Notes: a model not told the origin generated them from the letters alone. Positions 12,284 through 26,156 are shown, numbered from the stretch's first letter. The stretch: 64,000 nucleotides of DNA from Whalleya microplaca (GCA_022497155.1 MU385792.1:1-64000); one strand, 5' to 3'. Numbers and translations are program-made.

Positions 12284-15200
12284 TCAATCGCGGGTTTGCA
12301 TTTGCGCCTTTGACAAATGTTCACTCTTTTGCGCTGCAAATCGTCCTAGGGCCAAGATAGGGTCATTAGCCAGGATGCTGAATACCGAAATGTCCGACCT
12401 GATCTCATTTGAGAACCAGAATCGGAGCTCTACGGCGACCAATGAATCGACTCCATATGAGTGGGCTGGCCTCGTGGTATCGATATCCTCCTCGGGAACG
12501 GACAGGGCGCGCGCCAACCTCTTCGCCAACGCGGCCGCAATAATGGCGCCAGCCTCGTTCAGGTTCCCAGCTGCCCGTAGTAGGGCGCCGTAGTCTGTCT
12601 TCTCGTCTTGCGTTCGGGCCTGAGTCCCAGCGCCAGCACCGTGCGCGTTGATCTGCCGTAAGGCACGGAATAAGGGTCGCTTGAGATACGGCATCGAGTC
12701 CATGGCCTCTCGGTCGACCTTGGCTGCCGGTCCCGCTCCGGTAATGACCTGTGTTGACCAGGGGGACAGCGCGGTGGCGGCGCCCGAAAGGTGGTCGCGC
12801 GCCGGGCGGCTACACGCCCAGTCGACGACGGCGATCAGGTCCTTCTCGTCGAGAACCTGAATTTTTGTTTCGTTCCAGCGCTTGGCGATGTTGCTGTGCT
12901 CAGCCACGTAGCCAATGCCTTGGACGACGCCGACGTCGATCGAAACACACTGCTCACCCAGGGACCAGCGGTGCCGCGCGAAGGCGTCCTGAAAGGTTGA
13001 GGCCGCGTTGTATTGGGACTGGCCGGTCGAGCCAATCATGCCGCCAGTAGAGGAGAGGATGACAAAGAAGTCCATCTTCTCAGGGAGATTCCGGTGTAGG
13101 TTCCATGTCCCGCTAACCTTGGGGTCAAGAACGGCCTGCCATTCATCCAGCGTCATATTCTGGAGCACCCGGTCCTGTAAACAGCAGTGTTGGGTCAGTT
13201 GAGGTGTGGCATACATTGTGAGGTGCAACATACCTTCAAGACCATTGAGGCCTGAATGCAGCCTTTGATAGGAGGCATCGTCTTGGTGGCACCATTAATC
13301 GCTTCCTTCAGAGACTGAGTATTGCTCACATCGCACCGGGGTGTGGCGACAGTCACACCGCCCGCTGTGAGCTCCTTGATCAAGTTCTTTGCGGCTTCTG
13401 ATGTCGGGCCTGAACGAGACAGCAAAATGAGGTATTTCCCGCCTCGGCGGCCGAACCATGCGGCAAGACTCCTACCAATACCACCCAGGCCGCCGGCAAT
13501 CACGTAGCTAGCATTTGTATTGAAATTGGCCGCTGGTTCGGGGCTCGGCACCACGGGGATCTCAGCCTCGGCCTCCCAGTCAACAACGGCCTTGCCCATG
13601 TGCCGCCCCGACTGCAGATACCGGATTGCAGACTCGAACTGGCCTCTCGTGAAGACGCTCACGGGTCGCGGGGCCTGGAAGGTGCCCGCAGCAAGCATGT
13701 CCTCCAGTTCGAGCACAACTTGACGCATAACAGCTGGGCTGTAAAGTTCGACTGACTTGGTGTTAACCGCGTGATACGACACATTCCTGACAAATGGCTG
13801 CAAGGGGAGGTTTTGGAAGGTGTGGATATCGCGCTTCCCAATCTCTACGAAGCGCCCTAGTGGCGCGAGGATGCGCAGGGACTCGGAGACCGCCTCGCCT
13901 GAGAGTGAATTCAGGACTACGTCGACGCCGCGACCCCGGGTTACCTGCATGATCTGCCGCCCGAAGGAGAGGTTGCGACTGTAGAAAATGCGGTCATCAG
14001 GAATGTTGTAGTGTTCCTGCATTAATCTGCGCTTCTCGGTTGAGCTGACTGTGACGAAAACATCGGCGCCGATGTGCTGCGCCAGCTGGACCGCCGCTTG
14101 TCCGACGCCGCCGGCTGCCGCATGAACCAGGATGGACTCGCCTTTGCACAAGCGGGCGACGTGGTTGAGGCTGTAGATGGTGGTGAGGTAGACGGCCGGA
14201 AACACATCGGTGAAGGGAAGAGAGTCTGGAATTCGAGCCGCGATGAAGGCTTTGCATCGGACGTACGTTCTAAAACCATCTGCTCCAAGGAAGCAGACGC
14301 GGTCTCCGGGCGCAAGTGTCGTGACCGCTGACCCGGTCCGTCTTACTACGCCGGAGTACTCGCAGCCTAGATGAGTGCCAGCCAATTGGCCCAGGATTAC
14401 CATAACGTCGATAAAGTTGACCCCTGTCGCTTTGATCTCGACCTCCACTTCGTCATCAGGAAGAGCCTTGTCGGCCGATCTGTCGCAGGCAAAGCGGAAG
14501 CCATCGAGCTGACCGACGCTGTACTGGAGCTCCAGCCTCTCGGTCGGTTCCTTACCAACCACTTTGGTCTCGACTGCGAGCTGGCCCGTCTGTGAGTGCA
14601 CAAAGGCATTGATATCACCTGCCTCGATCACCCGCGGGATTGATATGATCTTGTTGGATTGCTGGTAATCAGACTCCCAATCGTCGTGATCGATTATCCC
14701 TACATTACGCCGGAAGACCTTTGCCCATGTTTCGGCGGCCGTCTTCGGATCATCCACGTCGATGTTAGCGAACCAAAGACCCGGGTATTCTTGCGCGACG
14801 GCACGACCAAAGCCGGAAGACATGGCCTTCTCTGGTTGTGGCGCTTTGGCACCGCCACCGCTGGTGAGCCAATAGACCTGCCTTGAAGAGTCGACCATGG
14901 CCTTGACGATGGCCAGATTATCCTCTGTCATCGAGCTAAAAAACGGGTCTTCGAGTTCCACCAAAGTCACCAAAACATCAATCTTGTCCCTTCTAGAAAG
15001 GAGGGAGCTAGGGCTAACGATGCTACAACTCGATATATGTTCAGAGTCTTTCATGTAGGAGGCGACTTCGGAAGCCACCTCATGTTGGAGCTCGGTGTTT
15101 GCTAGGATAGTCATAGTCCGATGAGTGGAAGCTTGTGCTGTGAACTCACTCTTGGGTGCCGGTCTTGAGACCATGAGGCTAAGGGTATGATGATCCTCTT

Positions 15201-18200
15201 CACCGTGGTCGGGAATGTAGATCTCGACACCGGTAAACCCTATCTCTTTCAAACAGGCATCCCACTCTGGTCGGGAGTAAAGGGGGCCCTGCTGACGGTC
15301 GTCCTCTGTACCTCTCCACCACCCAGGTAGTGTTCCCCAAACGCTATCGGAGACGGTGCTCCACTTGTTTGTTGGCTCGACTATGATTAGATACCCATCC
15401 GGCTTAAGAAGAGAATATATGTTCCTCAGAGTCTCTCTAATATCAGCAGTAGCATGGAGCACTGCGGCGGCCACTACCATGTCGTATTTCCTACGCTCAA
15501 ATCCCTGCCCTAAAGGATCTTGTTCGATGTCTAGTATCTTGAATGCCATACGATCGGCATGTCGCACGAAGCGGTCTGCTGCTTTCTCAAAAAAGCTGGG
15601 AGAGATGTCAGTGAAGGTGTAGCTGTTGTACTTTGGAGTGGCCTGGTGGTCGCCATGCGGCAAGAGGGAGGCGAGAATGGGATCCGTGGCCATCCCGGTG
15701 CCAGCGCCTATTTCGAGGATATCCATGTTGGGATTCTTGTGTGCAACGAGTTTAACAAAGGCTGCTGCCCGCTTGCCTGTGATAATGAATACGTCGTCAG
15801 AGTATATATCACTGGCTAGGCCCTGATTGAAGAGTAGATCTAATGGATCCGCCTGATCACGGATGATCTGTGACAGTTGAGAGCAGAATATGTGTAAAGC
15901 CCTCTCAACCCGCCCCTTCGTGATGAACTCGGCCATGAATTCATCCTTGCTCTCCGGCGCGAAGCTCTCTTTCCAGGGCGAATGCAGGAGTGGGTTATCG
16001 TTGCCGAGACCTTCCAAATGGTACCGCATCCAGCTCTGGTACTTCTGGAGGTGATGCTTCGGGCTCTTAAAACCCTCCTCGTCCAGCTCTTCAAGTGCCT
16101 TGGTCATATAATACAGGCACACGATTTTCTGCGCAGGGTCCCATTCAAGGCGTGTCCCTACTTCCTCGATGCAGTATCTTTCCGTCTCCAACTGGCCAAG
16201 TAGCTCAACGTCCGGTCTCCATTCCTGGCTATAGAAGAGATTACGCATCTCCGATGGTTCATAATTCTGCTTTGAGAGCATGGTCACTCGGTAGCCTTCG
16301 ATAGTGAGGACTGGCTCCCTTGTATCTAAGGAGAGGGCAGTGATGGAGGCATCGAGATCGCGGACTGCGAAACGAGTTGCCTTCGCACCCACTCGAATCT
16401 TGGCATCGGAATCTCTAGAAAGAAGTGCGTTGGATATCCAGATCTCTTGAAACTGCGTCGGAGCGTGTAGTGGTCCCAACTCGGTACCCCCTTTGTTGAT
16501 CATGAGCGACATTGTCTGCAGGACACCATCAAGAGCGGTAGGATGTATCACATGAGGCTCAACTGTCGGCTTCGCTGGTAATTTCGTCATCCACTCGTCC
16601 AATGTTAGAGTCGCGACGGAGTACCGTCCAGCCGGATCGTATGAGATGTCTGACAGTGTTCTGAATGTAGGGCCGAATTCGAAGCCAATTTGCTTGCTAA
16701 TTTGATACACATGCTCCTCGCTTGCCTTTGCCGAGCAGCTGTCGATAATTTCCTGCAGCCTATACCGCATAAAGTCTCCCGACATCTGCACGTCTTCTTC
16801 AACCTCGTATATACCACTGGATTTGTCAGTGTATTCCGTCGTGATGAGGCCTGAACAGACATCCTTCCATTCATTATCGGCGCACGATGATAGACAAAAC
16901 TCCCTGCACTCGATCGTGGCGATTCCAGTCGTGCGGCTGTTCTTTTGATTCTGTATGTAGAGCTGGACCTCGACACCATGAGCGTCAGATGGGACCACGA
17001 GTGCGTTGTGGATCGTGACGTCCCGGAAACGATACCCCTTAACGACTAAGTCGGGGTTGGCGATGGACCTCGCAGCCTCAATAACCATTGTCAACATGCC
17101 CGCGCCCGGATACAGCAATGTACCGTTGAGCTATATTCATGTGAGTGTGAAATACCTAGAAGTACCTGTGCGCCAAATTCTTACCTGGTGGTCCTTTAGC
17201 CAAGGAAGATCCCTATTTCTGATCGTATATCTCCATCTAGGCTTCAATGGATTCCAATCGGTGACGGGAAGGCCCAGCAGCTCGTGTCTGGGCTTAACGC
17301 GTTGCCTCTGATTTTTGACGAGTCTGCTCTCCAACCAGTATCTCTGAGAATGGTTGAACGGATATTTTGGTAAGTCAGGGAGCATCCGGGCCGGCTCATT
17401 TGTTGATCTATACGTGTTGACCGCCTGGACGTCGATAGGGTATCCTGCTGAGAAAAGTCTTCCTGCTAAGTTCATAAGTGTCTCCGTAGAATCTACCCCA
17501 CGCCGAAGAGTAGTATCGTATTTCGTGCCCTCAATATCTGACAACGTATCTTTAACAGGCTTCTGCATAGCAGGATGTGGTCCGATTTCGATGCAATAGT
17601 TGACCTGGTTGCTAAGGGAGACATCAGGAGAAGCTGAATGAAGCCCGATTACTGCCTCGGCGAATCTCACCCGTGAAACCAAATTCCTCACCCAGTACTC
17701 TGGCTGAGAAAGCTGACTCGGGGAGATTGTACTGCCTGTCACAGATGACACAAAGAATGGGCTATGCTTCACCTTCCCCTGCGATGAGTTCTGAGATTGA
17801 TGTATCGATTGGAGACGATCGAGGTATTCGTCCGCTATTACTTCCATATGGCTAGAGTGATATGCAACCGGGATTGCAAGCTTCCTAGTGAAGATGCCAT
17901 CACTATCGAAACGCTCCTTGAGGAAGTCGATTGCTGTTTCCAACCCAGTCAATGTAAGGTTAGAGGGGCTGTTCTCGCATCCGATAGCCACATCGCCTTG
18001 CTGCGCATTTCGTGCCTCTTCCAAGTATGGGTGGATCTCTGCTTCAGAAAGCTGCACAGACATCATGGCACCGCGATCTTTTGAGCCTGCAGATGCTGCG
18101 GCAAGCGTGGCAGCCAGTGCTCCGCGGAAGTATGCAATCGTCCAGGCTGCCTCTCTATCAATAGCACCAACACAGAAGGCCGCGGCGATTTCACCAGATG

Positions 18201-20476
18201 AATGGCCAACAACTCCTTGAGGACGCACGCCCCAGGATGCAAGAAGTTCGACCAATGCAACCTGTAGGGCAGTGCACACCGGCTGAGCCAGGATAGGGTC
18301 ACTTAATCTTGACGATTCGTCAGTTCTCTTCAATTCCTCCACGAGTGACCAGTCGCTTCCTAGCGACTTAAAATATTGTTCTGCCTGGATAAGGCAGGTT
18401 TTGGTTTGGGGATAAGAGAGCAGGCCCAACCCCATTGTCGCCCATTGCGCCCCTTGGCCCGTGAAGATAAAATTCACCTTTGGAGGCACGGAAGACCGCG
18501 AAGGCTTTGGGATGCACTCTAATTTTTCTATCAACTCATCGCACGAACCTGCAAGGATATAAGACTTCCAAGGTAGCAAACTCCTCTTGTCCGAAAGTGA
18601 AAAGGCAAGGTTCCGGAGAAACCCACGAGTGTCGCTAATAGGGCGTCTCTGCGACAAATAATGTCGGTACGCGTGCCCAAGTCTTTCGATACCCGCAGCG
18701 TCCGATGCGGACCATACGAAAAGACGCAGACTGCTCCCCGCATTACCATTAACAGTGTAGCTGGGATGTTCGTTGGGTAATCCGTTGCTGGACATATTTA
18801 CCGGCGTTGAAGCACAAACTGCACCGTCGCTATGAGGAAGGCTTTTGCAGGAATTCACGTCTGTTGGCGGCTCCGTCACGGTACAATGGTTACCCTGGAG
18901 GTTTCGTTTCCGTAGATAGTTATATGCATCGTCGAGAATAACGTGGGCATTAGAGCCTCCGTATCCAAAAGAATTGACCGAGGCCCGGCGGAGACTATCA
19001 CAAGGCCACGGAACAGGCTCGGTAGGAAATCGCAGATTCCATTCATTGTCCTTCAGTCTGCGGTTCAAAACCTCAAAGCCAGAATTTGGAGGGATAATAC
19101 CCCTTTCGAGGCAAAGAATTACCTTGATGACTCCGGCGATCCCTGCAACTGCCTCGAGATGTCCAATGTTGGACTTGACAGCGCCTACGTACATGGGATG
19201 CTCACGGCTTCGGTACTCCTGGAAGACCCTCCTGATGGCCTCAGCTTCAATAGGGTCACCCAGGGCGGTGCCGGTTCCGTGAGCTTCGAAAAGCCGGGTA
19301 CTACAGAGATCAAGACCGCCAATCTTATAAGCCTCGCGGATTTGCTTCTCCTGAGCAGCCAGGCTCGGTTGCGTGATGCCCGGTGTCCGGCCATCCTGGT
19401 TGGTGATGGTCGAGCGGATCACAGCACGAATAGTATCGCCGTCATCTAAGGCGTCCTTCAGTGGCTTCAGAATTAAAACCCCGACGCCTTCGCCCTTTGC
19501 ATATCCATTCCCTCGATCATCAAAGCTAAGGCAACGACTGTCGGATGACATAAATTTGAGAGAGGACAGCGAGATAGCGCTTGTGAGAGGGTCAAGGTAC
19601 AGCTGCGAACCAGCTACGAGACCCTTTATGCAGTATTAGTTCTTTTGTCACTACTATGTACTTAGGTAGTTAACTATAAACCAGAACTTACGATCTTTGA
19701 TTCGCCTGCGCGGAGACTTTGACAAGCGAGATGGAGCGCCACCATGCTGCTGGAACATGCGGTCTCAATCGTCATGCTAGGGCCCCTTAAGTCATAGAAC
19801 CAGCTAATTCTATTTGCCAGAAGAGCATCGGCATTACCTGTCGCCTTATAGATGGGCTGGATCTCCTCATCCACGTCGAAAAGGGTGTTATAATCGACTC
19901 CCACGGAGCCCACGTAGACAGCGCTCCTCGATCCGGCCACGTTTTGAATTGGTATACCAGCTCAACGTAAGGTACGGTTTTAGCAAGCGAAAATAGACTC
20001 TGAGGAAGGCATTGCCAAGATAAGCCAACTTACCATTCTCGAAAGCATGGTATGACGTCTCAAGCAAGATCCTTTGTTGCGGATCCATGCTTTCTACCTC
20101 AGAGGGGTTCATTGAGAAGAAGGGTGCATCAAAAGCAGCGATGTCCCCTTTCAAGAAGTGGCCACCTCGGGCATTGATCTATACTGGTATGAGCACTAAT
20201 GTACCTATCTCAGGAAATGTAAGGCTATGCACGGACGGTATCAGGACGCGAAGGGTCCGGATGGTAGAAGCCATTGATGTTGAACCGGTCCAGAGGCACC
20301 TCAGTCATGACGTTACGTCCTGTATAGAGGATTTCCCAGAGGCCATCTGGGGACGTGGCCTCCTCCGGGAAGCGCATGGAGAACCCGACGACAGCGAGAG
20401 GTTCTAGCCGGTCGGTTTGAGCCATTGGGGTATCCCCTGAACAATTCAAATGGCCGTTACCTCTGAGTTGATCCAT
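12284..20476 (-). CDS. Highly reducing polyketide synthase (KS-AT-DH-CMet-ER-KR-ACP)
   Basis: The six-exon model is complement(12284..13174, 13234..17130, 17185..19623, 19692..19960, 20034..20178, 20237..20476), 2,626 residues. Domains in order: KS (Cys near 197 in TACSSS, then EAHGTGT and SNIGH histidines); AT (GQGAQW, GHSSG Ser near 691); DH (HxxxGxxxxP near 1030, formed across the third-last exon junction; Asp in DGVLQ near 1230); C-methyltransferase (EIGAGTG near 1502); ER (HAAAGGVGQ near 2034); KR (GGLGGIG near 2243, Ser/Tyr/Asn set with QYNAA near 2384); ACP (GVDSL Ser near 2572). All domains look active, predicting a reduced, methyl-branched chain. It ends about 55 residues after the ACP serine with no thioesterase or reductase, so release needs a partner. 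A second in-frame start exists at 20425. The first intron uses an unusual GTCCGT donor, but the join restores the conserved [12 protein letters not shown] stretch. Confidence 0.95.
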
Positions 20477-21296
20477 GACGAGAGCTCGGGTAAATTGAGT
20501 ACGGGACAAGAGGATACGAAAAGGAGTTTGGTGGTATAGCTATACTCTTGCTGTAGACTTTACGGCTTAGTGTGACTTTATAACATGTCGTTGTGGTGTC
20601 ACAAACCAGTTTACAACAACCAGTATAAGAAAAACAACAATTATGCAATACACATACACTATAATAAAAAGAAAATCAATTTCTAAAAAAAATTCGAATT
20701 TACAATAGTAATTCAACTAAAACATCTATTTCACATGTAATTTATAATCAAAAATTAGTCGGTATTTCAGTTGTAACCTTGGTTTAGTTTAATCGCCGAG
20801 TCGCTAAATCGGTATACTCATGCAATTAATGAGCCCTGTCGTGTTCCCATATCTCATTAACTAGGTAAGGAATTGCGACAAAGTCCACATCCAATAAGAA
20901 TAAATACCGCCTTTTCATATCACCGAGCAAGATCGGCACGGACCGCCCCCCCTTTTTGTATGCACAACATCACAACACAGTACGTAGACGCTGGGGTGTA
21001 GATATCTGCCACATCCTACACTACACCCCTGAGAATCTCGAGTCTCATGCCCTATTAAAGGAAACAATCAAATGATCAAGGGTATCATTTAAATCATATC
21101 GGGAAAAGTCCGGGTAAGCTGCTCGTATAGGGGGTGTATCACTGCAGACCTAACTAGTTGCTTACCTACCACACCACCCTATGCTATTGGTGACCTCTTA
21201 GTCACTCTGGGCTTTTACAAGCGCCTTAAATTGCCTTGAAAACACGATCAATTACCAAAGGTAAACTTGCTTGCGCAGCACGTTCACCATTTCAAC
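20477..21296. other. Divergent intergenic region between PKS and rhodopsin-domain gene
   Basis: An 820-bp region between two outward-facing starts. It is AT-rich from about 20,600 to 20,770 and unremarkable beyond that. It must contain both promoters, so the two genes could share control. I saw no clear paired CGG motif that would mark a zinc-cluster factor site. Confidence 0.5.
20576..20582 (-). promoter_or_regulatory. Possible TATA box of the PKS
   Basis: TATAAAG on the minus strand about 100 bp upstream of the proposed PKS start. Position and sequence fit a core promoter; nothing else supports it. Confidence 0.35.
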
Positions 21297-22583
21297 ATGA
21301 AGGAGCTCAGCAGAAGCGGCACCACCAACCTCTGGTCGGCCGTGTCTATGCTAGCACTCTCCGTCGTCTCTGTTACGATTCGATTGGCCATTCGAAGGTG
21401 GGGGAGGATACCGTTATTATGGTCTGACTGGCTAATCTTGCTTGGTCTGGCAACGGTAGCCGTAAACACTAGTTTGATTGTCTATTGTAAGGTCCCTACA
21501 CCCTGGAGCACTGACGGCCATCTCGATGAAAAAATCTAATAGTCGATGCACGTATAGATATCATTGACGGCCCCGGACCAGGAACATATGACCTGAATGA
21601 AGTTATAGCAAACTACGCGAACGGAGGGGCGGATTGGGCCGTAGCAATGATGAAGGTGAGTAGTATCAATCAACCAACCTTGTATCTAGTCGCCCATCGT
21701 CACTTTCTCTACACTGGCTGACGATCCTAGGAGCTGTATGTCGGAGACCTGCTCTTCAGTCTCGCTATCACGTTAATCAAGCTCTCCATCCTAACCTTCT
21801 ACCGCGAGCTTTTCGCCATCTCCAAGACTTTCCAGCGGTGGAACTGGGCTGCTTCCGCGCTATGCATCATATGGCTCATCGTCGTCACCTTCTGCAATGT
21901 CTTTCAGTGCAGCCCTCCCAGCGCCCTGTGGGAGCATCTTGGGTCGACGGAATACTGCATGGCCAGCGGGCCGCTCTGGCTGGGTTACGAGTTGACTAAC
22001 TTCTTCTTGGATATTCTAGTTCTGGTTTTGCCAGTGGTCATGGTACACCGTCTGAAGTTACGCACAGCGCAAAAGTGGTCCGTCGCGAGTATATTCCTCC
22101 TCGGTGGGCTGTAAGTAACGTGTTGCCTGTTTTTCTCTGTCTGGCCTTTTGCTCACGTATTATTCTGTCTCTAATAATAGGGTATGTGTTGCGAGTATAA
22201 TTCGAATGGTCTACATCTGGAACCCTAACGCTCCCGACACTGTCCAGATCTCGCAAGTCCAGCTCCTCTCAACGATTCAGCTAGGAACTGCAGTGCTATG
22301 CGCTTGTCTTCCCACGTATGGTCCCTTACTCCAAGTCGCGCGGAAAGCGATGAACCGGATGAAGCATGTCGTGGGATTCAGTATGCCCAAGGCTTTTGAT
22401 CTTAGCAGTGGGAGTGGCTCTAGAAAAGAATCGACTAAACGCTCAGAATACTATCGCATGGGCGAAAGAGAGAGTGGCATGCATGCAGCATCGGCCTCCG
22501 CCAATGGTTTCACTGAGGAATACCCGCTGGGCGACATCCCGTCGCGCTCGATCATGGTCTCAAAAAGTGTGCAAATAACATGA
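21297..22583 (+). CDS. Seven-helix fungal rhodopsin-domain membrane protein
   Basis: The four-exon model is 21297..21486, 21543..21655, 21731..22110, 22181..22583, 361 residues; all introns are GT-AG. The protein has about seven hydrophobic segments followed by a polar, Ser-rich C-terminal tail of roughly 90 residues. The pattern matches the large fungal family of integral membrane proteins annotated as rhodopsin domain-containing. Segments include the first helix with SVVSVTIRLAIRRWG, the loop DGPGPGTYDLNE, and ELYVGDLLFSLAITLIKLSIL. Biochemical function in this family is mostly unknown; a role as receptor or transporter cannot be read from sequence. It is divergent from the PKS, and such proteins are often met in secondary-metabolite clusters, so sensing or export is possible but unproved. 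Confidence 0.8.
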
Positions 22584-24397
22584 CATCTGACCTCATCCCT
22601 CTGTGTACGTCCATATATATGGACTCTGAGCTGCAGGCCCACCCGGCTTCGCAAGGAGACATAAAATCTCAGATCGTACCTACTATGCAGATGACTATTC
22701 AGAAATTGAAGATGCCCCCTTATCTTAGTTGCCATTGTATTTTAATAGAATTTCTACGAATAAATCAAATAGCGACCTCATTGATAGTCTCAATATCTGA
22801 ACGGGCATTCAAATACAGGAAAGGCATCCCCTGGGTTGCCCAACAATAACGGGGGAGGGAGGGGGGGGTTTCCAAAAAAAAAAAGGGGCAGTCGGCTTTT
22901 ATCTTGCCTAGATAAATGAGCTAGTCAGAATACCGGCAGCCTTAGATCACTGCACAATAACTGTCCTGAAGTTTGAGGAAAGCTCTCTCCACCAAGCAAC
23001 CATGACCATCTGGCGGCGCCATAATCATTTCCCCAAATGATTCCCTGTAGAATTTGCTGCCCAGTCGGCCCGCTGCTTGGAAGGATCTGCCAGGTATACT
23101 TAGATCTACATGATTAGGAGGATCTCATTGGTGTAATAGAACATCTGATATTCTCTTAGCCCTGGAAGATCCTTGATCCCATTGGGGGAGAAGGAGGCGG
23201 CTGTGGTGTTCTTTGCCATAGATGTCATGTACCTAAGCAAGGCTCGGCAAGTTTCCTGTTGTACATACCACAAGAAATAAAGTACCTAGTGTGATACTGT
23301 AATAAAGCGGAACTAAATGATATGGAACATAAAAGGGATAGAAACCTGTGAGGTGGTAGTCTTCAACAATTCTTATATAATATACTATATTATAAAAAAC
23401 GCCGAAAGTATTATTACTCAAATACAAAGGCGGATTATACAGCCACATGTATTGTGGTTACCAGCCACCCTATAATCCGATTATCCGATATGCTACCGCA
23501 GTAGATGCTCCCGTGCAGGACTTCGAAAATTCATTGGTCTTACATGCGCATCGAAGGCACATTACTCAAATGTGTGTAACCTATCCCAGAGACGTAAGCT
23601 GCATCCTTCTCATTTATTATACTTTTAGACACGGCATATAGATGTGAATAAGGGCCCAACCGTCGATCGCAGATACGAACTCCCGGAAGAATTCCCACCT
23701 TGGTTATGACGTAGCTCCCGTTCCTCCGCCCATCGACTTCTGCTGTATGGGAGCGCAATAGAAGCTGACATGGAAACGCAGTGTATAGGTAATGCGATAT
23801 TGACTGGTGCAACGTAGCATTGTTGGAGTAAGTACGGCAATGATGAGCGAGTTCCGCCGCACTCACGCAGTACTAGATGTGTCACGGGGACTGCAGATTG
23901 GTTAATAGGAGAGATAGAGCAGGGAACGGGTCTCTTTACTCTCGGCGCCTGTTTACATCCCCGGTTCGACAGCCGTTATGTTTCATAGCTCTCCAAGCGC
24001 CGACATAATCGTTTCCTCATTCCATAGTTAGCTTCGTGATAAGGTGTGCGGGCATGCATACTGCGCACAAGCGGCCGCCTAAACGCCGAGGTACCAGGAT
24101 TATTACGTGCCATATTCTATCCGGAGCAGCAAAGGCTGTCTACAAGCACAAGATGCGGTACATGCAAACCAGATAAAAGAATTCAGGTTGTAAAGATGGA
24201 ATTAACTAGACTCATGTACGGATCTAACTAAATGAAGGAAAATTTCCGGCGAAGAAACGTTAGTCAGGCCTTTCGTAAGTAAGTAAAGGATGTTTGCAAT
24301 TGCAAATTGGGGAATTTCTGCGTGACACCACTGCCTAAACCCTTTAAATACTTCATTGCCTTAGGATTACTGCGTGTTACGACTACTAGCAGATGCG
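22584..24397. other. 1.8-kb convergent intergenic region
   Basis: Lies between the 3' ends of two convergent genes. It holds a homopolymer patch (G-rich then poly-A, about 22,850-22,890) and otherwise ordinary sequence. The short open frames show no family resemblance. I see no gene here. Confidence 0.5.
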
Positions 24398-26156
24398 TTA
24401 CGAGATTTTCTTCCTGAATTGAACCTCAGGCCCATGACGAAGCGAGATATATGCGTCCTCGACTAATAGCTGCGTTTTATCAGTGGCTCCCCACCCAAGA
24501 CCCGGCCGACCCCCTCCCAGAGTAGACCCAGGCGCACGTCTAATGTCGAAGCGGTGCAGTGTGCGAGCGACTATGAGAGTCATCTCCATCATGGCTAAGT
24601 GCCTTCCGATGCAGCTGTACGGTCCAGAAAGGAATGGGTGAAAGCCAGATTTGTACTGGGCCAGCTTCTCCTCTGTCGTGCTGCCGGTAGACCCATCCAC
24701 GATCCAGCGCTCCGGTCGAAACACCTCCGCGTCGTCTCCGTACACCGCACGGTTGCGTGAACTCGCCCATGGGACTATGCCCACGATAGTTCCCGCCGGA
24801 TAGTGTTCCCCGAGAATGCTCAACCCGCCGGCGAGAACCTCGCGTGGATGCTCGCTCGCAATAGTTGGCGTAAGACGCATGCCCTCATTGATACAAGCCC
24901 TTAGGTAAACACAGTCCTGTAGTTTTGGGCCGTGTACTATGTCCTCGGCCGACTCAAAGGTGGTACGGATCTCATGCATAAGCTTTTGACACCGCCGCGG
25001 GTCGCCCGTCAGATAGAAGAAAATACTCGACAGGCTTATACTGACCGTATCAGACCCGGCCATGATCAAGAGGGTGCATTCAGCTCGGAGCTCATCCTCA
25101 TCGTAAGCTCGCTGACCCGTGTCAGGGTCCCGGGCCTCATAAAGAAAGTGGAACATATCCTGGCGCCGCTCGGCTTCAGACGTCTCGGCTTGCTGATGTT
25201 GCAAGGTAATCCGGTCGCTCACGCTTTGGTAAACAAAGCTGCTGTATTCATGAACGGCTGGTGGGCTAAGTAGCTCAAATACTTTGTCTAATCCTCTCGG
25301 CTTAAGCCAAAGTAGCAGATGCAGAAAAGGGGAGCGACATATCTTTGCAGAGGTATGAGCAAGTTAATTAATGCATAAGAGAAAGGTTGGAGTGGATATA
25401 CCGGATAATAAAAGCGTATATACTCTTTGATGCTGTGTGGTATCTTTTTTAAAGGGTTGCTTCCAGGCTCTTTGATATCGAACGACTTGCCAAAGCTGAG
25501 ATCACCCACAATATCAAAAATCAAGGTATCTATAATTTCAGTGAAGTCTTCAGGAGCAGACCAGTCTGTAAAACTGTCGATTTCTTGCGCAATGATCTGG
25601 GTCCAGCGGTCGATATGCTTGATAACAAACGTTGAAGCAGCACGCAATGACTGGTCAGTAAAGCTTAAGGCAAGTAGCTTGCGTTTTCGGGCGTGTTTAG
25701 TTACATCAATTTCAGTTAACGCCGTGTTCTCGCTTTCAACCCGCTTAAAGGCGGCAAAGAAGGGAGCTCGTCGAACGTTAGATTTCATGCCGTAAATCTC
25801 GGCGTACGCAGTGGGGTCATAGAACAGTATCATGTTAGGCTCCGGCCTGATTCGATACCCGTAGACCTGGAACTGTCGCCATAGCCATAGGTGACGGTCC
25901 CCACGTATCGCGTGATACCATGAGGGGATGCCACTGGCACGAGCCCAGAACGGTCCCGGGACGCGTGCGAGCGGGTGGAAATACAAGTTGTAAGTAGCAC
26001 TTCCGATTAACTATATAGTTAGAGGGTTTTAATCAGTTTCAAGGGTTTTGATGCTCATAAATGGCTTCAGGAGATACGGACCAGGAGCAGGACAACAGCC
26101 GTTGGGAATACAAGCCAGCTTGCTAAGCTTCTGCTCTGATAATAGAGCCCTGACAT
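24398..26156 (-). CDS. Cytochrome P450 monooxygenase
   Basis: The three-exon model is complement(24398..25342, 25402..26010, 26082..26156), 542 residues, normal for a microsomal fungal P450. The N-terminal exon codes a hydrophobic anchor (LVFPTAVVLLLLIG) followed by YNLYFHPLARVPGP, the usual proline-rich hinge. Further motifs are LWLKPRGLD, the I-helix AGSDT (323-327), ExxR (Glu381/Arg384), FRPERW, and the haem loop FLSGPYSCIG with Cys472. Joining exons 2 and 3 at GTATAT...CAAAG restores SPFLHLLLWLKPRGLD, which supports the splice. Intron 1 has a GTCCGT donor like PKS intron 1. It starts 328 bp from the divergent acyltransferase. It probably hydroxylates or otherwise oxidises the polyketide; the substrate cannot be read from sequence. 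Confidence 0.92.

Noticed and set aside
12375..13202. Several plus-strand open frames across the PKS
   Set aside because: They are antisense shadows of the GC-rich PKS coding sequence without motifs of their own.
23940..23985. GGTTCGA-like B-box resembling a tRNA T-arm
   Set aside because: No matching acceptor stem, D-arm or anticodon arm could be folded around it.
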